Of a stretch of 64,000 nt of DNA, positions 23,759 through 33,036 are shown piece by piece. Origin of the DNA: Hymenobacter jeollabukensis (GTDB taxonomy: Bacteria > Bacteroidota > Bacteroidia > Cytophagales > Hymenobacteraceae); contig NZ_VAJM01000004.1 in assembly GCF_005771675.1 (NCBI RefSeq), positions 434,001-498,000 of the forward strand. Direction: 5' to 3'. The position numbers were made by a program, and so were the translations under genes. The notes under the pieces were generated by a model, which was not told the origin of the DNA, did not search any database, and saw nothing but the letters and a program-made list of their open reading frames with translations. Every line of letters starts with the position of its first letter. Positions within the stretch are counted from its first letter, which is position 1.

Positions 23759-25897
23759 TTAACGCTTGGTCACCTGCGGGGCGTCGATCTGGTCTTTCAC
23801 CACCGCTACGGCTTCGCGCAGGTTGATGTCTTTCACCAGATTCTTCGACATGCGGCTGCGGCGGTTCACCTGCACCGAGTCGTTCTGCACCGTGCGCAGG
23901 TCGGCGGCCAGCGGGGCGATGCTCAGGGCCGGAGCGGCCTTCTGCAGGTCGTCGTACTTCTTCGACTCGGCCTTGGCCTGCGCCTGCTCGGCGCGGTAGG
24001 TGGCCAGCTTCAGGGATACGTTGGTGTCGTCCTTGCGCTTGCGCATACGCTCCACCACGTCGGTAACCAGCTTGAAGCTCGGGCTGGCGGCCACGCGGGC
24101 CGTGCTGGCGGCTTTCAGCTTGTCGAGCTGCGGGGCCTGCTGCCAGGCGCGGTAGCGGGCCGGGTTGATTTCGTCCCACTTCAGCGGGTAGTCCGAGTCC
24201 TTCTCACCCTGATCAAGGTAGCTGTAAGCGTCGGGCAGGATGATGTCCGGCACCACGCCTTTGAACTGCGTCGAGCCACCGTTGATGCGGTAGAACTTCT
24301 GCGTGGTAAGCTTCAGCGAGCCGAAGGGCTTGATGGCGTTGAACTCAGCCGGCAGCGCGTCATCGAGGTTGAAGATGCGCTGCACCGTGCCTTTGCCGTA
24401 GGTGCTGGTCGAGCCCATAATCACGCCGCGCTTGTAGTCCTGAATGGCAGCGGCGAGGATTTCGGAGGCCGAGGCGCTGTACTTGTTCACCATCAGCACC
24501 AGCGGGCCGTCGTACTGCACGCGCGGGTCACGGTCGTTGAGCACCTGGGCCGAGCCCTGGCCCGAGCGCACCTGCACCACGGGGCCGCTGTCGATGAAGA
24601 GGCCGGCCATTTCCACCGCATCGGTGAGGGAGCCGCCGCCGTTGGTGCGCAGGTCAAACACGATGCCCTGCACGTTTTCGGCTTTCAGCTTCTCCAGCTC
24701 CTTCTTCACGTCTTCGGCCGAGCTGCGGCCGCCTTTCTCGTCGTTGAAGTTGGCGTAGAAGGTCGGCAGACGCAGGTAGCCGATTTTCTTGCCACCCTCG
24801 TTGATGACGGCCGACTGCGCGTAGGTTTCCTCCACAATAACCACGTCGCGGATGATCGGGATGATCTGGGTGCTGCCGTCGGGCTTTTTCACCGTCAAGC
24901 GCACCTCGGTGCCCTTGGCGCCGCGGATAAAGCTGATGGCTTTGTCGAGGCGCATGCCCTCAATGGTTACCGGTTCGGCCGGGCCCTGGGCTACGCGCTG
25001 AATGATGTCACCAGTTTTGAGCTGGCCCTGGCGGTACGAGGCCGAGCCCGGGATGATGTCGGCGACTTTGATCTGGCCGTCTTTTTCCGACAGCGTGGCG
25101 CCAATGCCTTCGAAACGGCCCGTCATGGCAATGTCAAACGACTCCTTGTCCTTCGGGGCGAAGTACTCGGTGTGCGGGTCGTAGGTGTTAGCAATAGTGT
25201 TGGCCCACAGCGCCAGCCGGTCGTTGGCGTCGTTCTGCATCATGTCGCTGAACTGCTCGTCGAAGTACTTCAGCACGCGCTTGCGGGCTTCGGCTTCCAT
25301 TTGCGGCGCAGTCATAGCGGCTTCGGTAGCCTTTTTCGGGTCACGCTTGGCCTGCTCGTCCTGGATTTCGGCCAAGCGCGTCATGGTGTGGTACTTCACG
25401 TAGCGGCGCCACTCGTCGCGTTGCGCAGCTTTGTCGGCCGGAAACTGAGCCTTGTCGAAATCGGTCTGGAAGGTTTCTTCCGTAGTGAAATCGAGAGGCT
25501 TGCTCAGCAACTCGCGGTAGAGGCTTTGCACCTCTTTTGTGCGCTGATCCATCAGCTGTGTCGACAGCTCCAGGAACTCGTGCGACCCACGTTTTACCTC
25601 GTCGTCGATGTCGGTCTGGTACTTGCGCAGCTGGGCCACGTCCGACTGTAGCAAGAACTTCTTGGAGTAGTCGATGCGCTTCAGGTACAGGTCGAACACC
25701 CGCTTCGAGAAGTTGTCGTCGATTTGCTCGGGCTGGTAGTGGGCCTGGCTCAGGCCCTGCAGCATGGCCTTGATCAGGACTTCTTCTTTTTCGGGCGCCG
25801 GGGCGTCGTTGCCGCGGTAAAGCTTGTAGGAAGCCAGCACGAACACTGCCATCACGACAGCGGCGTACAGACCTATTTTCAGGCGGATGAATGACAT
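23759..25897 (-). CDS. prc: Carboxy-terminal processing protease, S41 family (second copy)
   Basis: A 712-residue paralogue of the 1508-3652 protein, with the same order of domains: an N-terminal signal anchor (LYAAVVMAVFVLASYKLY), a Tsp-type helical region, PDZ, the S41 core and a C-terminal extension. The serine lies in SASASEIL (about residue 475) and the lysine in TYGKGTVQ, matching the canonical family better than the other copy. The start at 25897 was chosen because it opens into the membrane anchor. The two copies likely divide periplasmic protein quality control. It has its own terminator. Confidence 0.93.
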   Translation of the reverse strand: MSFIRLKIGLYAAVVMAVFVLASYKLYRGNDAPAPEKEEVLIKAMLQGLSQAHYQPEQIDDNFSKRVFDLYLKRIDYSKKFLLQSDVAQLRKYQTDIDDEVKRGSHEFLELSTQLMDQRTKEVQSLYRELLSKPLDFTTEETFQTDFDKAQFPADKAAQRDEWRRYVKYHTMTRLAEIQDEQAKRDPKKATEAAMTAPQMEAEARKRVLKYFDEQFSDMMQNDANDRLALWANTIANTYDPHTEYFAPKDKESFDIAMTGRFEGIGATLSEKDGQIKVADIIPGSASYRQGQLKTGDIIQRVAQGPAEPVTIEGMRLDKAISFIRGAKGTEVRLTVKKPDGSTQIIPIIRDVVIVEETYAQSAVINEGGKKIGYLRLPTFYANFNDEKGGRSSAEDVKKELEKLKAENVQGIVFDLRTNGGGSLTDAVEMAGLFIDSGPVVQVRSGQGSAQVLNDRDPRVQYDGPLVLMVNKYSASASEILAAAIQDYKRGVIMGSTSTYGKGTVQRIFNLDDALPAEFNAIKPFGSLKLTTQKFYRINGGSTQFKGVVPDIILPDAYSYLDQGEKDSDYPLKWDEINPARYRAWQQAPQLDKLKAASTARVAASPSFKLVTDVVERMRKRKDDTNVSLKLATYRAEQAQAKAESKKYDDLQKAAPALSIAPLAADLRTVQNDSVQVNRRSRMSKNLVKDINLREAVAVVKDQIDAPQVTKR

Positions 25898-26044
25898 GGG
25901 CAGGGACGCGGTAAAAAGTGGTGTTGAGATGTACGTAAGGCTGCACCGAATGGGTATGGTCAAAAACCGGCCCATTCATCTTGCTAAACCAGCCTCGCTG
26001 GGCAATAGTGCCCAAGGAATAGCTTCCGGACTATAGAAACAAAA

Positions 26045-26072
26045 AAGACCTCCCCGGTTGCGGGGAGGTCTT
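26045..26072 (-). terminator. Intrinsic terminator of the general-stress gene
   Basis: Stem AAGACCTCCCCG / CGGGGAGGTCTT with a 4-base loop and flanking A/T runs, 49 bp past the stop on the minus strand. Confidence 0.9.
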
Positions 26073-26120
26073 GATAGCCAGCCTTAAAAAGTTGGCTGGA
26101 GGTCGGTACTAGCTCCGGGG

Positions 26121-26963
26121 CTAGTAGTAGATACGGTCGCCGTTGTTACGACGGAACTCTTCCTGGAAGTGACGGGCGTCTTCATCGTTACGGGGTTTCA
26201 CGCCCATCACGATGCCACCGTTCTTGATGTCGTGCTCATACTCAGCAGCACGCTCTTCGGGGATACCCGAGCCTACCAGGGCGCCTACCAGGCCACCCGT
26301 CAGGCCACCAGCACCGGCACCGGCCAGCGCCGCGGCCAGCGGACCGGCGATGATCAGGCCCAAGCCCGGCAGGGCTACCGAAGTGCCAATGGCGGCAATG
26401 GCGCCGATAACGGCACCAGCCGTGCCACCGATAGCCGAGCCTACGCCGGCACCTTCCATGGCTTTGCTGCCCAGTTCGGTATCGGCAGTGTTATCACCGA
26501 AGTGCGTCTTGCGGGTGTCGTCCGACATCAGCAGGTTCACGTCGTCCTTGGTATAGCCGCGCGAAGACAGCGAGTCGTAAGCGCGCTCGGCCGAGGCACG
26601 GTCGCGGAAGGTCGAAGTCAGGTAGCGGTTCGACGACTGATAGTTGTCGCCGTAGGTCTTGTTTTCACCGGATACGGCGCGGGCGGCGTCGCCGGCGGCG
26701 TTCTGCACGGCATCCACGCCACGGCCTACTACGGCCCCGGGGGTACCGGCGATGTTGGCGCCTTTTTCGGTGGCGCTGAAGTCGTGGTGCGGGTTAGAGC
26801 TAGTTTCGTCGATGCCGGCACGGTTTACCGGGGTGGTCGACGATACGTTGCTGCTGGCATTGATGTCCGAGGCGCCCATGGAGCTGCTGCCCGTGTGGCC
26901 GGTGGTACCGTAGCCGGCACCTGCGCCGGTGCCCGTGTTGGCAGGATTCTGGTCGTTATTCAT
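26121..26963 (-). CDS. General stress protein 17M-like, glycine-zipper membrane protein
   Basis: A 280-residue protein. The N-terminal 100 residues are Gly/Asn/Thr/Ser-rich and probably disordered. Residues about 105-150 (LTSTFRDRASAERAYDSL, then GYTKDDVNLLMSDDTR) match the YflT/GSP17M fold, a small alpha/beta domain of general-stress proteins. A long Gly/Ala-rich glycine-zipper segment follows (about 170-235, including GGTAGAVIGAIAAIG), which likely spans or inserts in membranes. A second GSP17M-like strand (GGIVMGVKPRND) closes the domain. It is transcribed alone. Confidence 0.85.
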   Translation of the reverse strand: MNNDQNPANTGTGAGAGYGTTGHTGSSSMGASDINASSNVSSTTPVNRAGIDETSSNPHHDFSATEKGANIAGTPGAVVGRGVDAVQNAAGDAARAVSGENKTYGDNYQSSNRYLTSTFRDRASAERAYDSLSSRGYTKDDVNLLMSDDTRKTHFGDNTADTELGSKAMEGAGVGSAIGGTAGAVIGAIAAIGTSVALPGLGLIIAGPLAAALAGAGAGGLTGGLVGALVGSGIPEERAAEYEHDIKNGGIVMGVKPRNDEDARHFQEEFRRNNGDRIYY

Positions 26964-27160
26964 CTTTGCTTAGGTTTTGGTTGGATGGTAGGGAAGGAGT
27001 TTAAGCGAGCTGCAAGTCGAGGGGTCGAGCTTACACTCGTTTGGCTACCTTAACGCGGGCCTTTCCATCCGGGTTACGTTGGCGCGCACAAAACGCCGCT
27101 TGGCTTAGCCACCGCCACGCCGGAAAATGCACCTGACACAGATAGTAGCGGGAATTAAAA

Positions 27161-27191
27161 AAGCGGAGCCGCATCCAGTGCGGCTCCGCTT
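27161..27191 (-). terminator. Intrinsic terminator of the 27226 gene
   Basis: Stem AAGCGGAGCCGCA / TGCGGCTCCGCTT with a 5-base loop, preceded by six As that form the T-run on the minus strand, 35 bp past the stop. Confidence 0.92.
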
Positions 27192-27225
27192 CTACTTCTA
27201 TATTATTCCGACCAGCCCAGGCGCG

Positions 27226-27609
27226 CTATTCCACCATTGCGCCCGAAAACTGCGCGTAGTTCTTTTCGTCGCGCCAAAACTCGCGGCATTCGGTACGCAG
27301 GCCCGAGAGGAAGTCGGGGTTTTGCTTCAGCTCGCGCCAGGGCCCCAGGCCCAGCCGTTCGCAGAGCTTGAAAAAGTTGTCCCCCTGGCCCTTCGAGCCT
27401 TCCACTTTCACCAGGCAGCTCAGGATGGGGCGGCCGGCCGTGTATTCGGTTTCCGAAATTTCGGCCAGCAACTCGTTCAGACGCGATTTTTCGTGTGAGA
27501 TGTCGAGGTTGAGGCCCAGTTCCGCTTCTTGGACCACCGTCAGGTAGCTGACGGTGCCGGTCTGGTTCCGGGAGTAGTTGATGAGAAAGCGGCGGACGCG
27601 AGTTATCAT
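27226..27609 (-). CDS. Hypothetical protein
   Basis: A 127-residue soluble protein. The core SYLTVVQEAELGLNLDIS, SRLNELLAEISETEY, GRPILSCLVKVEGSKGQGDNFFKLCERLG resembles a small winged-helix-like module found as a stand-alone or fused domain in many uncharacterised bacterial proteins. The characteristic GRPxLSxLV...GxGFFKL pattern is visible from about residue 58. No function is known to me. The C-terminus (CREFWRDEKNYAQFS) is aromatic and charged. Terminators on both sides make it monocistronic. Confidence 0.75.
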   Translation of the reverse strand: MITRVRRFLINYSRNQTGTVSYLTVVQEAELGLNLDISHEKSRLNELLAEISETEYTAGRPILSCLVKVEGSKGQGDNFFKLCERLGLGPWRELKQNPDFLSGLRTECREFWRDEKNYAQFSGAMVE

Positions 27610-27652
27610 GTGGGTGGTAAGGGGAGTTGAGAGGGGTTAAAATACAAAAAAA

Positions 27653-27686
27653 GCCCGTGGCGTAGGATAATTCCAACGCCGCGGGC
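27653..27686 (-). terminator. Intrinsic terminator of the proline dehydrogenase gene
   Basis: Stem GCCCGTGGCGT / ACGCCGCGGGC with one G-T pair, followed on the minus strand by a run of seven Ts. Confidence 0.88.
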
Positions 27687-27714
27687 CGCGTTTCAACAAC
27701 TATGCCATTGATTG

Positions 27715-28914
27715 TTAGCGCACTTTATTTTTGCGCCGCTCCATTTCGCGCTTAATAAGGAGGAATTCCCGGCTGCTTTGGCCTGAAATAGCGGTGTTTT
27801 CGTCGGCGCGGCGCAGCAGGTAGGGCATCACCGCTTCCACCGGGCCGTAGGGCACGTACTTGGCCGTATTGTAGCCGGCGTGGGCGAGGTTGTAGCTTAG
27901 GTTGTCGCTCATGCCGTAGAGCTGGGCAAACCACACCCGTTCGTCGCCGGGGGCGAGGCCGGCATCGGCCAGTAGCTCGGTGAGCAGGCGCGAGGAGGCT
28001 TCGTTGTGGGTACCGGCGCAGATGGCGAGGCGGTCGAGATGGGCCACCGAAAAGCGCAGGGCTTCATCGTAGAGGTCATCGGTAGCCTGCTTCGTGGGGT
28101 TGATGGGGTTCCGGTACCCGCGCTGCTGGGCCACGCGGGCTTCTTTTTCCATATAGGCGCCGCGCACCAGCTTGGCCCCCACGAAGTAGCCCTCCTGGAC
28201 GCCCCGCTCGTAGTCGGCCTGCAGGGCCTCCAGCCGGTCGTGGCGGTAGAGCTGGTAGGTATTCCACACGATGGGGCGCTGCTGGTTGTAGCGGCGCATC
28301 ATGTCGCGGGCTAGATCATCGATAGTAGCCTGAAACCAGCTTTCCTCCGCATCAACGAAGATACGCACGCCCTTGTCGTGGGCGCGGCGGCAGAGCGCGT
28401 CGATGCGCTGCTGGGCGCGCTCGTAGGCCTGCTGCTCCAGAATAGTGAGCGACTGGCCGGCCTGCACTTTCTCCAGCAGGGCGCTGTCGGCCACGCCCGT
28501 CACCTTAAACACCGAAAACGGAATGTGCGGGTTGCCAGCGGCCAAATCAATAGTGCGCAGCAGCTCGTCGCGGGTCTTATCGAAGCTGGCTTCGCTGCCT
28601 TCGCCCTCCACCGAGTAATCGAGGATGGTGCCGATGTGGTATTTGCCCAGCTCGGCAATGACGGGCTTGCACTCGGCAATGGTTTCGCCGCCGCAGAACT
28701 GCTGGAAGATGGTGTGCTTGATAATGCCCTTGGTGCCCGGAATGCCCCAACTGAGCGCCTTCTTCATTACGCCGCCGCCGAAACTCACCAGGGAGTTGTT
28801 GTTCATGGCGGCGAACAGGGCGTACATCTGGCGCAGCTCCGCGTTGGATTTGCTGGCGAAGGCAACGGCCGTATTGTCGAAGGAAACAGCAGGGTGGGTT
28901 TGGGGCTCGGGCAT
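27715..28914 (-). CDS. Proline dehydrogenase
   Basis: A 399-residue stand-alone proline dehydrogenase that oxidises proline to pyrroline-5-carboxylate with FAD as the acceptor, the first step in proline breakdown. The family signature KLVRGAYMEKEARVAQ (near residue 245) lines the flavin site. Upstream lie SVEGEGSE near 102 and DAEESWFQ near 185, and near the C-terminus is the LLRRADENTAISGQSSRE segment, whose Arg pair binds the substrate carboxylate. The second enzyme, P5C dehydrogenase, is not adjacent. The start is the ATG at 28914. Confidence 0.93.
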   Translation of the reverse strand: MPEPQTHPAVSFDNTAVAFASKSNAELRQMYALFAAMNNNSLVSFGGGVMKKALSWGIPGTKGIIKHTIFQQFCGGETIAECKPVIAELGKYHIGTILDYSVEGEGSEASFDKTRDELLRTIDLAAGNPHIPFSVFKVTGVADSALLEKVQAGQSLTILEQQAYERAQQRIDALCRRAHDKGVRIFVDAEESWFQATIDDLARDMMRRYNQQRPIVWNTYQLYRHDRLEALQADYERGVQEGYFVGAKLVRGAYMEKEARVAQQRGYRNPINPTKQATDDLYDEALRFSVAHLDRLAICAGTHNEASSRLLTELLADAGLAPGDERVWFAQLYGMSDNLSYNLAHAGYNTAKYVPYGPVEAVMPYLLRRADENTAISGQSSREFLLIKREMERRKNKVR

Positions 28915-29071
28915 GCGGGGCGGGGAAAGAGTGGGGGCGCGAAGATAGCCACGAAACATCGGACGAAGGGCCGTAGTTTAGCAGCTGAACGCGCCGGTGG
29001 CGCCCTTACAACGCTTACGCGCAAGCAGGAGTTCGGCCCCGGACGGGCGGCCCGGCTTGCCGCCGCTTTTC

Positions 29072-30154
29072 ATGCAAATCGACACGTATTTCACCCGCCG
29101 CCTGGCCCAGAAAGGCCAGCCGCTGCTACTGGCCGGCCCCTGCTCGGCCGAAACCGAAGAACAGGTAATGGCCACGGCCCGCGGCCTGCAGGGCCTGGGC
29201 GTCGACCTGTTCCGGGCCGGCATCTGGAAGCCGCGTACCCGACCGGGCTCCTTCGAGGGCATTGGCACGGAGGGGCTGCGCTGGCTGCAGCGCGTGCAGC
29301 AGGAAACCGGCCTCGCGGTGACGGTGGAGGTAGCCACGCCGCGCCACGTGGAGGAAGCCCTGGCCCACGGCGTCGATGTGGTCTGGATCGGGGCGCGCAC
29401 CACGGTGAACCCCTTCGCGGTGCAGGAACTGGCCGAGGCGCTGGGCGGCACGGGCGTGCCGGTGATGGTGAAAAACCCCGTCAACCCCGACCTAGCCCTG
29501 TGGGCCGGGGCCTTGGAGCGGCTGGACCGCGCCGGCGTCACGGACCTGGCGGCCATTCACCGGGGCTTCAGCACCGGCGCGCCCAGCAAGTACCGCAACG
29601 CGCCCACCTGGGGCATTGCCATCGAGTTGAAAACGCGCTTTCCGGAAATTCCGCTGATCTGCGACCCGAGCCACATCACCGGCCGCCGCGACCTGCTGCT
29701 GCCCGTGGCCCAGAAAGCCCTCGACCTCGACTACGACGGGCTGATGCTGGAAACCCACCCCGACCCCGACCACGCCTGGAGCGACGCCGCCCAGCAGGTA
29801 ACGCCCGAACGCCTGGGCGAAATCCTGCGCGAGCTGAAGCACCGCTACCGCAGCACCGACAACGCCGACTACCTCAACAAAGCCGAGGAACTGCGCCAGA
29901 AAATGGACGTGGCCGACCAGGAAATCATCGAGGCCCTGGCCCGGCGCATGGCCCTGGTGGAAGAGCTAGCCGAGTATAAGAAGCAGAACAACGTGAAGAT
30001 TCTGCAGCTGGACCGCTGGAACGATATCTTCAAAAGCCGCCCGGAATGGGCCGCCCGCCTCGGCGTGAACGATAAGTTCGTGGCCGAGCTCTACAAGCTC
30101 ATCCACATCGAGAGCATCCGTAAGCAGACGGAAATCATGCAGCGGCCGGAGTAG
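29072..30154 (+). CDS. Bifunctional DAHP synthase / chorismate mutase (type II)
   Basis: A 360-residue fusion. Residues 1-265 are a KDPG-aldolase-fold DAHP synthase (LLAGPCSAETEEQ near 21, GIWKPRTRPGSFEG near 53, and DPSHITGRRD near 205), which joins PEP and erythrose-4-phosphate. Residues 270-360 are an AroQ-type chorismate mutase (RQKMDVADQEIIEALARRM, then YKKQNNVKILQLDRW), which makes prephenate. Such fusions are usual in Bacteroidota and allow feedback on the first step. It is followed by aroB and aroA on the same strand, with a lipoprotein gene on the other strand between. Confidence 0.95.
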   Translation: MQIDTYFTRRLAQKGQPLLLAGPCSAETEEQVMATARGLQGLGVDLFRAGIWKPRTRPGSFEGIGTEGLRWLQRVQQETGLAVTVEVATPRHVEEALAHGVDVVWIGARTTVNPFAVQELAEALGGTGVPVMVKNPVNPDLALWAGALERLDRAGVTDLAAIHRGFSTGAPSKYRNAPTWGIAIELKTRFPEIPLICDPSHITGRRDLLLPVAQKALDLDYDGLMLETHPDPDHAWSDAAQQVTPERLGEILRELKHRYRSTDNADYLNKAEELRQKMDVADQEIIEALARRMALVEELAEYKKQNNVKILQLDRWNDIFKSRPEWAARLGVNDKFVAELYKLIHIESIRKQTEIMQRPE

Positions 30155-30157
30155 CGG

Positions 30158-30568
30158 CTACTGGCCCGCGCGGCGCGGCGCGAGGGTGTAGGTCTTGCGC
30201 GGCGCGTCGTGGCACAGGCCCTGGTCGATGGTGAGCTTGCCGTCGACCAGGGTATAGGAGGCCGGCGAGTTATTGGACCAGCTGAAGGTCATCAGCTGCG
30301 CGTTGGCGGCGCAATCGGTCGAGCCGGAGCTGAGCTGGTAGGTGCCCGTCTGCACGGCTTGCCCGTTTTGGTACTCGGTCACGTTGCCGTTGCCGTCGAA
30401 TTCAACCGCCTCGTCGGGCGTGGGCGTGCCGGGCGGACAGAAGCATTCCTGCCGGCTGAGCTGCCAGTATCCGGTCAGGCCGTTGGATTTGAGGGCGTCT
30501 TTATCGGTTTTGCAGCCGGTGAAAGCAGCTGTACTCAACAACAGGCAAAGCGTAGCGCGCAACAGCAT
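30158..30568 (-). CDS. Hypothetical lipoprotein, lipocalin-like
   Basis: A 136-residue lipoprotein starting at 30568, with lipobox AAFTGC. The mature protein is beta-rich, with GYWQLSRQECFCPPG, VEFDGNGNVTEYQNGQ, GTYQLSSGS and SYTLVDGKLTIDQG, which resemble the strands of the lipocalin-like domain common in Bacteroidota lipoproteins. Four extra cysteines may form disulfides. It stands alone on the minus strand between the aromatic genes. Confidence 0.78.
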   Translation of the reverse strand: MLLRATLCLLLSTAAFTGCKTDKDALKSNGLTGYWQLSRQECFCPPGTPTPDEAVEFDGNGNVTEYQNGQAVQTGTYQLSSGSTDCAANAQLMTFSWSNNSPASYTLVDGKLTIDQGLCHDAPRKTYTLAPRRAGQ

Positions 30569-30674
30569 GATCTGGAAAATATAGGTTTGAATAGGTGATA
30601 CGCAGCGGGGCGGTTTAGTTGCAGGCGCCCGGCATTTCGCGTATACAGACTCCAACCCCCGAACTTAGCGCCCC

Positions 30675-31712
30675 ATGACCGACTACCTCCACCTTGGCTC
30701 CGCGGCCCTGCCCGCCCTCACGGCCCTGCTCACGCGGCCCGGCACCACGCAGGTGGCCGTGCTGGCCGACGGCAACACCGCCCGCCTGTGCTACCCTGCC
30801 CTGCAACCGCACCTGCCCGCCGGCCACCGCCTCATCGAAATACCGGCCGGTGAAGACTACAAAACGCTGGAAACCTGCCAGCGGGTGTGGGACGAGCTGA
30901 CCGAGCACGGCTTCGACCGGCACAGCGTGCTGGTGTGCCTGGGCGGCGGCGTCGTTACCGATCTGGGCGGCTTCTGCGCGGCCCTCTACAAGCGCGGCCT
31001 GCGCTGCGTACTGGTGCCTACTACCCTGCTGGCCCAGGTTGATGCGGCCATTGGTGGGAAGACGGGCGTGGATTACCACGGCTACAAAAACCACCTCGGC
31101 GTGTTTCAGCTGCCCGAAGCCGTGTGCATCGATACGCAGTTTCTGGCCACGCTGGATCCGCGCGAGTTGCGCGCCGGCTACGCCGAAATTGTGAAGCACT
31201 GGCTGATTGCCGACGCCGACGCGTTTGCCCAGGGGCGGCAGCAGGGTTTGTTTGTGGACGACTGGCTGCCGGTGGTGGAGCAGTCGGTGGCGGTGAAGCA
31301 GGGCATTGTGCGGCAGGACCCCACGGAGCGGGGGCCGCGCAAGCTGCTCAACTTCGGCCACACCGTGGGCCACGCCCTCGAAAGCTACCTGCTGCTGCAG
31401 GGCCGCGCCATTTTGCACGGCGAGGCCGTGGCGGCGGGCATGATCTGCGAGGCCTGGCTGTCGGTGCAGAAAGGCCTGCTCGACGCCGAGGCGCTGGACA
31501 AAATCGAAACCTTCCTCTTCACCGTGTTCGAGAAGGTGCAGTTCGTCTTGCTCGAAACCGAAGCCATTGCCGAGCTGGCCCGCCAGGACAAGAAAAACCA
31601 GGGCGAAATCATCAACTGCACCCTGCTGCGCGGCATTGGAGAGGGCGTGTACGACCAGCCCGTGACCCTGGCCGAGCTGGCGGCTAGCCTGCGCTACTAC
31701 CACCGGTTGTAA
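30675..31712 (+). CDS. aroB: 3-dehydroquinate synthase
   Basis: A 345-residue enzyme that cyclises DAHP to 3-dehydroquinate, the second step of the shikimate pathway, using NAD and a metal ion. Visible motifs are CLGGGVVTDLGGF near residue 93, PTTLLAQVDAAIGGKTGV near 117, and NFGHTVGHALE near 225, which carries the metal-binding histidine. No signal peptide is present. The gene lies downstream of DAHP synthase/chorismate mutase and 59 bp upstream of aroA on the same strand. Confidence 0.96.
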   Translation: MTDYLHLGSAALPALTALLTRPGTTQVAVLADGNTARLCYPALQPHLPAGHRLIEIPAGEDYKTLETCQRVWDELTEHGFDRHSVLVCLGGGVVTDLGGFCAALYKRGLRCVLVPTTLLAQVDAAIGGKTGVDYHGYKNHLGVFQLPEAVCIDTQFLATLDPRELRAGYAEIVKHWLIADADAFAQGRQQGLFVDDWLPVVEQSVAVKQGIVRQDPTERGPRKLLNFGHTVGHALESYLLLQGRAILHGEAVAAGMICEAWLSVQKGLLDAEALDKIETFLFTVFEKVQFVLLETEAIAELARQDKKNQGEIINCTLLRGIGEGVYDQPVTLAELAASLRYYHRL

Positions 31713-31771
31713 GTTCGCCGGCTCAACATCCATCACCCGCGCGGCTCCGTGCTGCGCTACCCGTTGCCTAC

Positions 31772-33028
31772 GTGCTGTCCCCTCAGTTTCCCGATTCCCT
31801 GACGCTGCACTGGTCCGGCGGCCCCCTGCGGGGCACGGCCCTGCTGCCCGCCTCCAAAAGTGAAAGCAACCGCGCCCTCATCATCCAGGCCCTGGCCGGC
31901 GCGGGCACGCTGCACAACCTCTCCGAAGCCAACGACACCCAGCTGATGCGCCGCCTGCTGGCGCACCCCGAGGCCCCCGAGTTCGACGCCGAGGATGCCG
32001 GCACCGTCATGCGCTTTCTGACCGCCTACCTCGCCGCCACCGACCGCCATGCCCTGCTCACCGGCACCGCCCGCATGCAGGAGCGTCCCATCGGCGTGCT
32101 GGTAGATGCCCTGCGCCAGCTCGGCGCCCATATCAGCTACGAGGCCCGCGAGGGATACCCGCCGCTGCGCCTGCGGGGCTGGCAGCCCACCAGCGGCGCC
32201 CCGCTGAGCGTGCGCGGCGACATCAGCAGTCAGTTTATTTCGGCCCTGATGATGATTGGCCCGCTGCTGCCCACGGGCCTGCACCTGCAGCTCACCGGCG
32301 CCATCGGCTCGCGGCCCTACATCCTGATGACGGCCGCGCTGATGCGCCATTTCGGCGCCGAAGTCGACGTGCAGGAGCGCGAGGTGCGCGTGGCCCCCAA
32401 GCCCTACCAGCCCGCCGACTACACCGTGGAAGCTGATTGGTCGGCGGCCAGTTACTGGTACAGCCTGGTGGCGCTGGCGCCCGAAGGCTCGCAGCTGCAC
32501 CTGCCCGGCCTGCGCCGCCACTCCTGGCAGGGCGACCAAGCTATTGCCCGCCTGATGGAGCCGCTGGGCGTGCGCACCGAGTTCGTGGCCGACGGCGTGG
32601 TGCTGCGCCAGGTCCCTGAGCGTGCTGCCCGCGTGGCCATGAACTTTACCGACTGCCCCGATCTGGCCCAGACTATTGCCGTAGCAGCCGCTGCCACCGG
32701 CGTGGTGGTCGAGATGACCGGCCTGGAAAGCCTGCGCATCAAGGAAACCGACCGTATTACCGCCCTGCAGCGCGAACTGGCCAAGTTTGGCGCCCTGCTG
32801 GCCCCCGCCGGCCGCGACATATTTCAGGCCTCGGCTCCGAATCTGCACGTGGGCGGCCAGACCGTGCATACCTACCACGACCACCGCATGGCCATGGCCT
32901 TTGCCCCCCTGGCTCTGCGCGGCGCCGTAACCGTGGAAACGCCCGCCGTGGTGCGCAAATCCTACCCGTTTTTCTGGGAAGAGCTGCGACAGGCCGGCTT
33001 CGAGCTGGGAGAGTTGGGTGAAAAGTAG
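31772..33028 (+). CDS. aroA: 3-phosphoshikimate 1-carboxyvinyltransferase (EPSP synthase)
   Basis: A 418-residue protein that joins shikimate-3-phosphate and PEP. The N-terminal PASKSESNRALI motif (near residue 29) and DAGTVMRFLTAYLAA (near 75) bind the substrates, and QERPIGVLVDALRQLG near 103 is characteristic. The second lobe includes ESLRIKETDRITAL near 320 and HDHRMAMAF near 370. The start is a GTG at 31772, the first one consistent with a normal N-terminal length. It follows aroB. The glyphosate class was not assessed. Confidence 0.95.
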   Translation: MLSPQFPDSLTLHWSGGPLRGTALLPASKSESNRALIIQALAGAGTLHNLSEANDTQLMRRLLAHPEAPEFDAEDAGTVMRFLTAYLAATDRHALLTGTARMQERPIGVLVDALRQLGAHISYEAREGYPPLRLRGWQPTSGAPLSVRGDISSQFISALMMIGPLLPTGLHLQLTGAIGSRPYILMTAALMRHFGAEVDVQEREVRVAPKPYQPADYTVEADWSAASYWYSLVALAPEGSQLHLPGLRRHSWQGDQAIARLMEPLGVRTEFVADGVVLRQVPERAARVAMNFTDCPDLAQTIAVAAAATGVVVEMTGLESLRIKETDRITALQRELAKFGALLAPAGRDIFQASAPNLHVGGQTVHTYHDHRMAMAFAPLALRGAVTVETPAVVRKSYPFFWEELRQAGFELGELGEK

Positions 33029-33036
33029 GACCCGGG

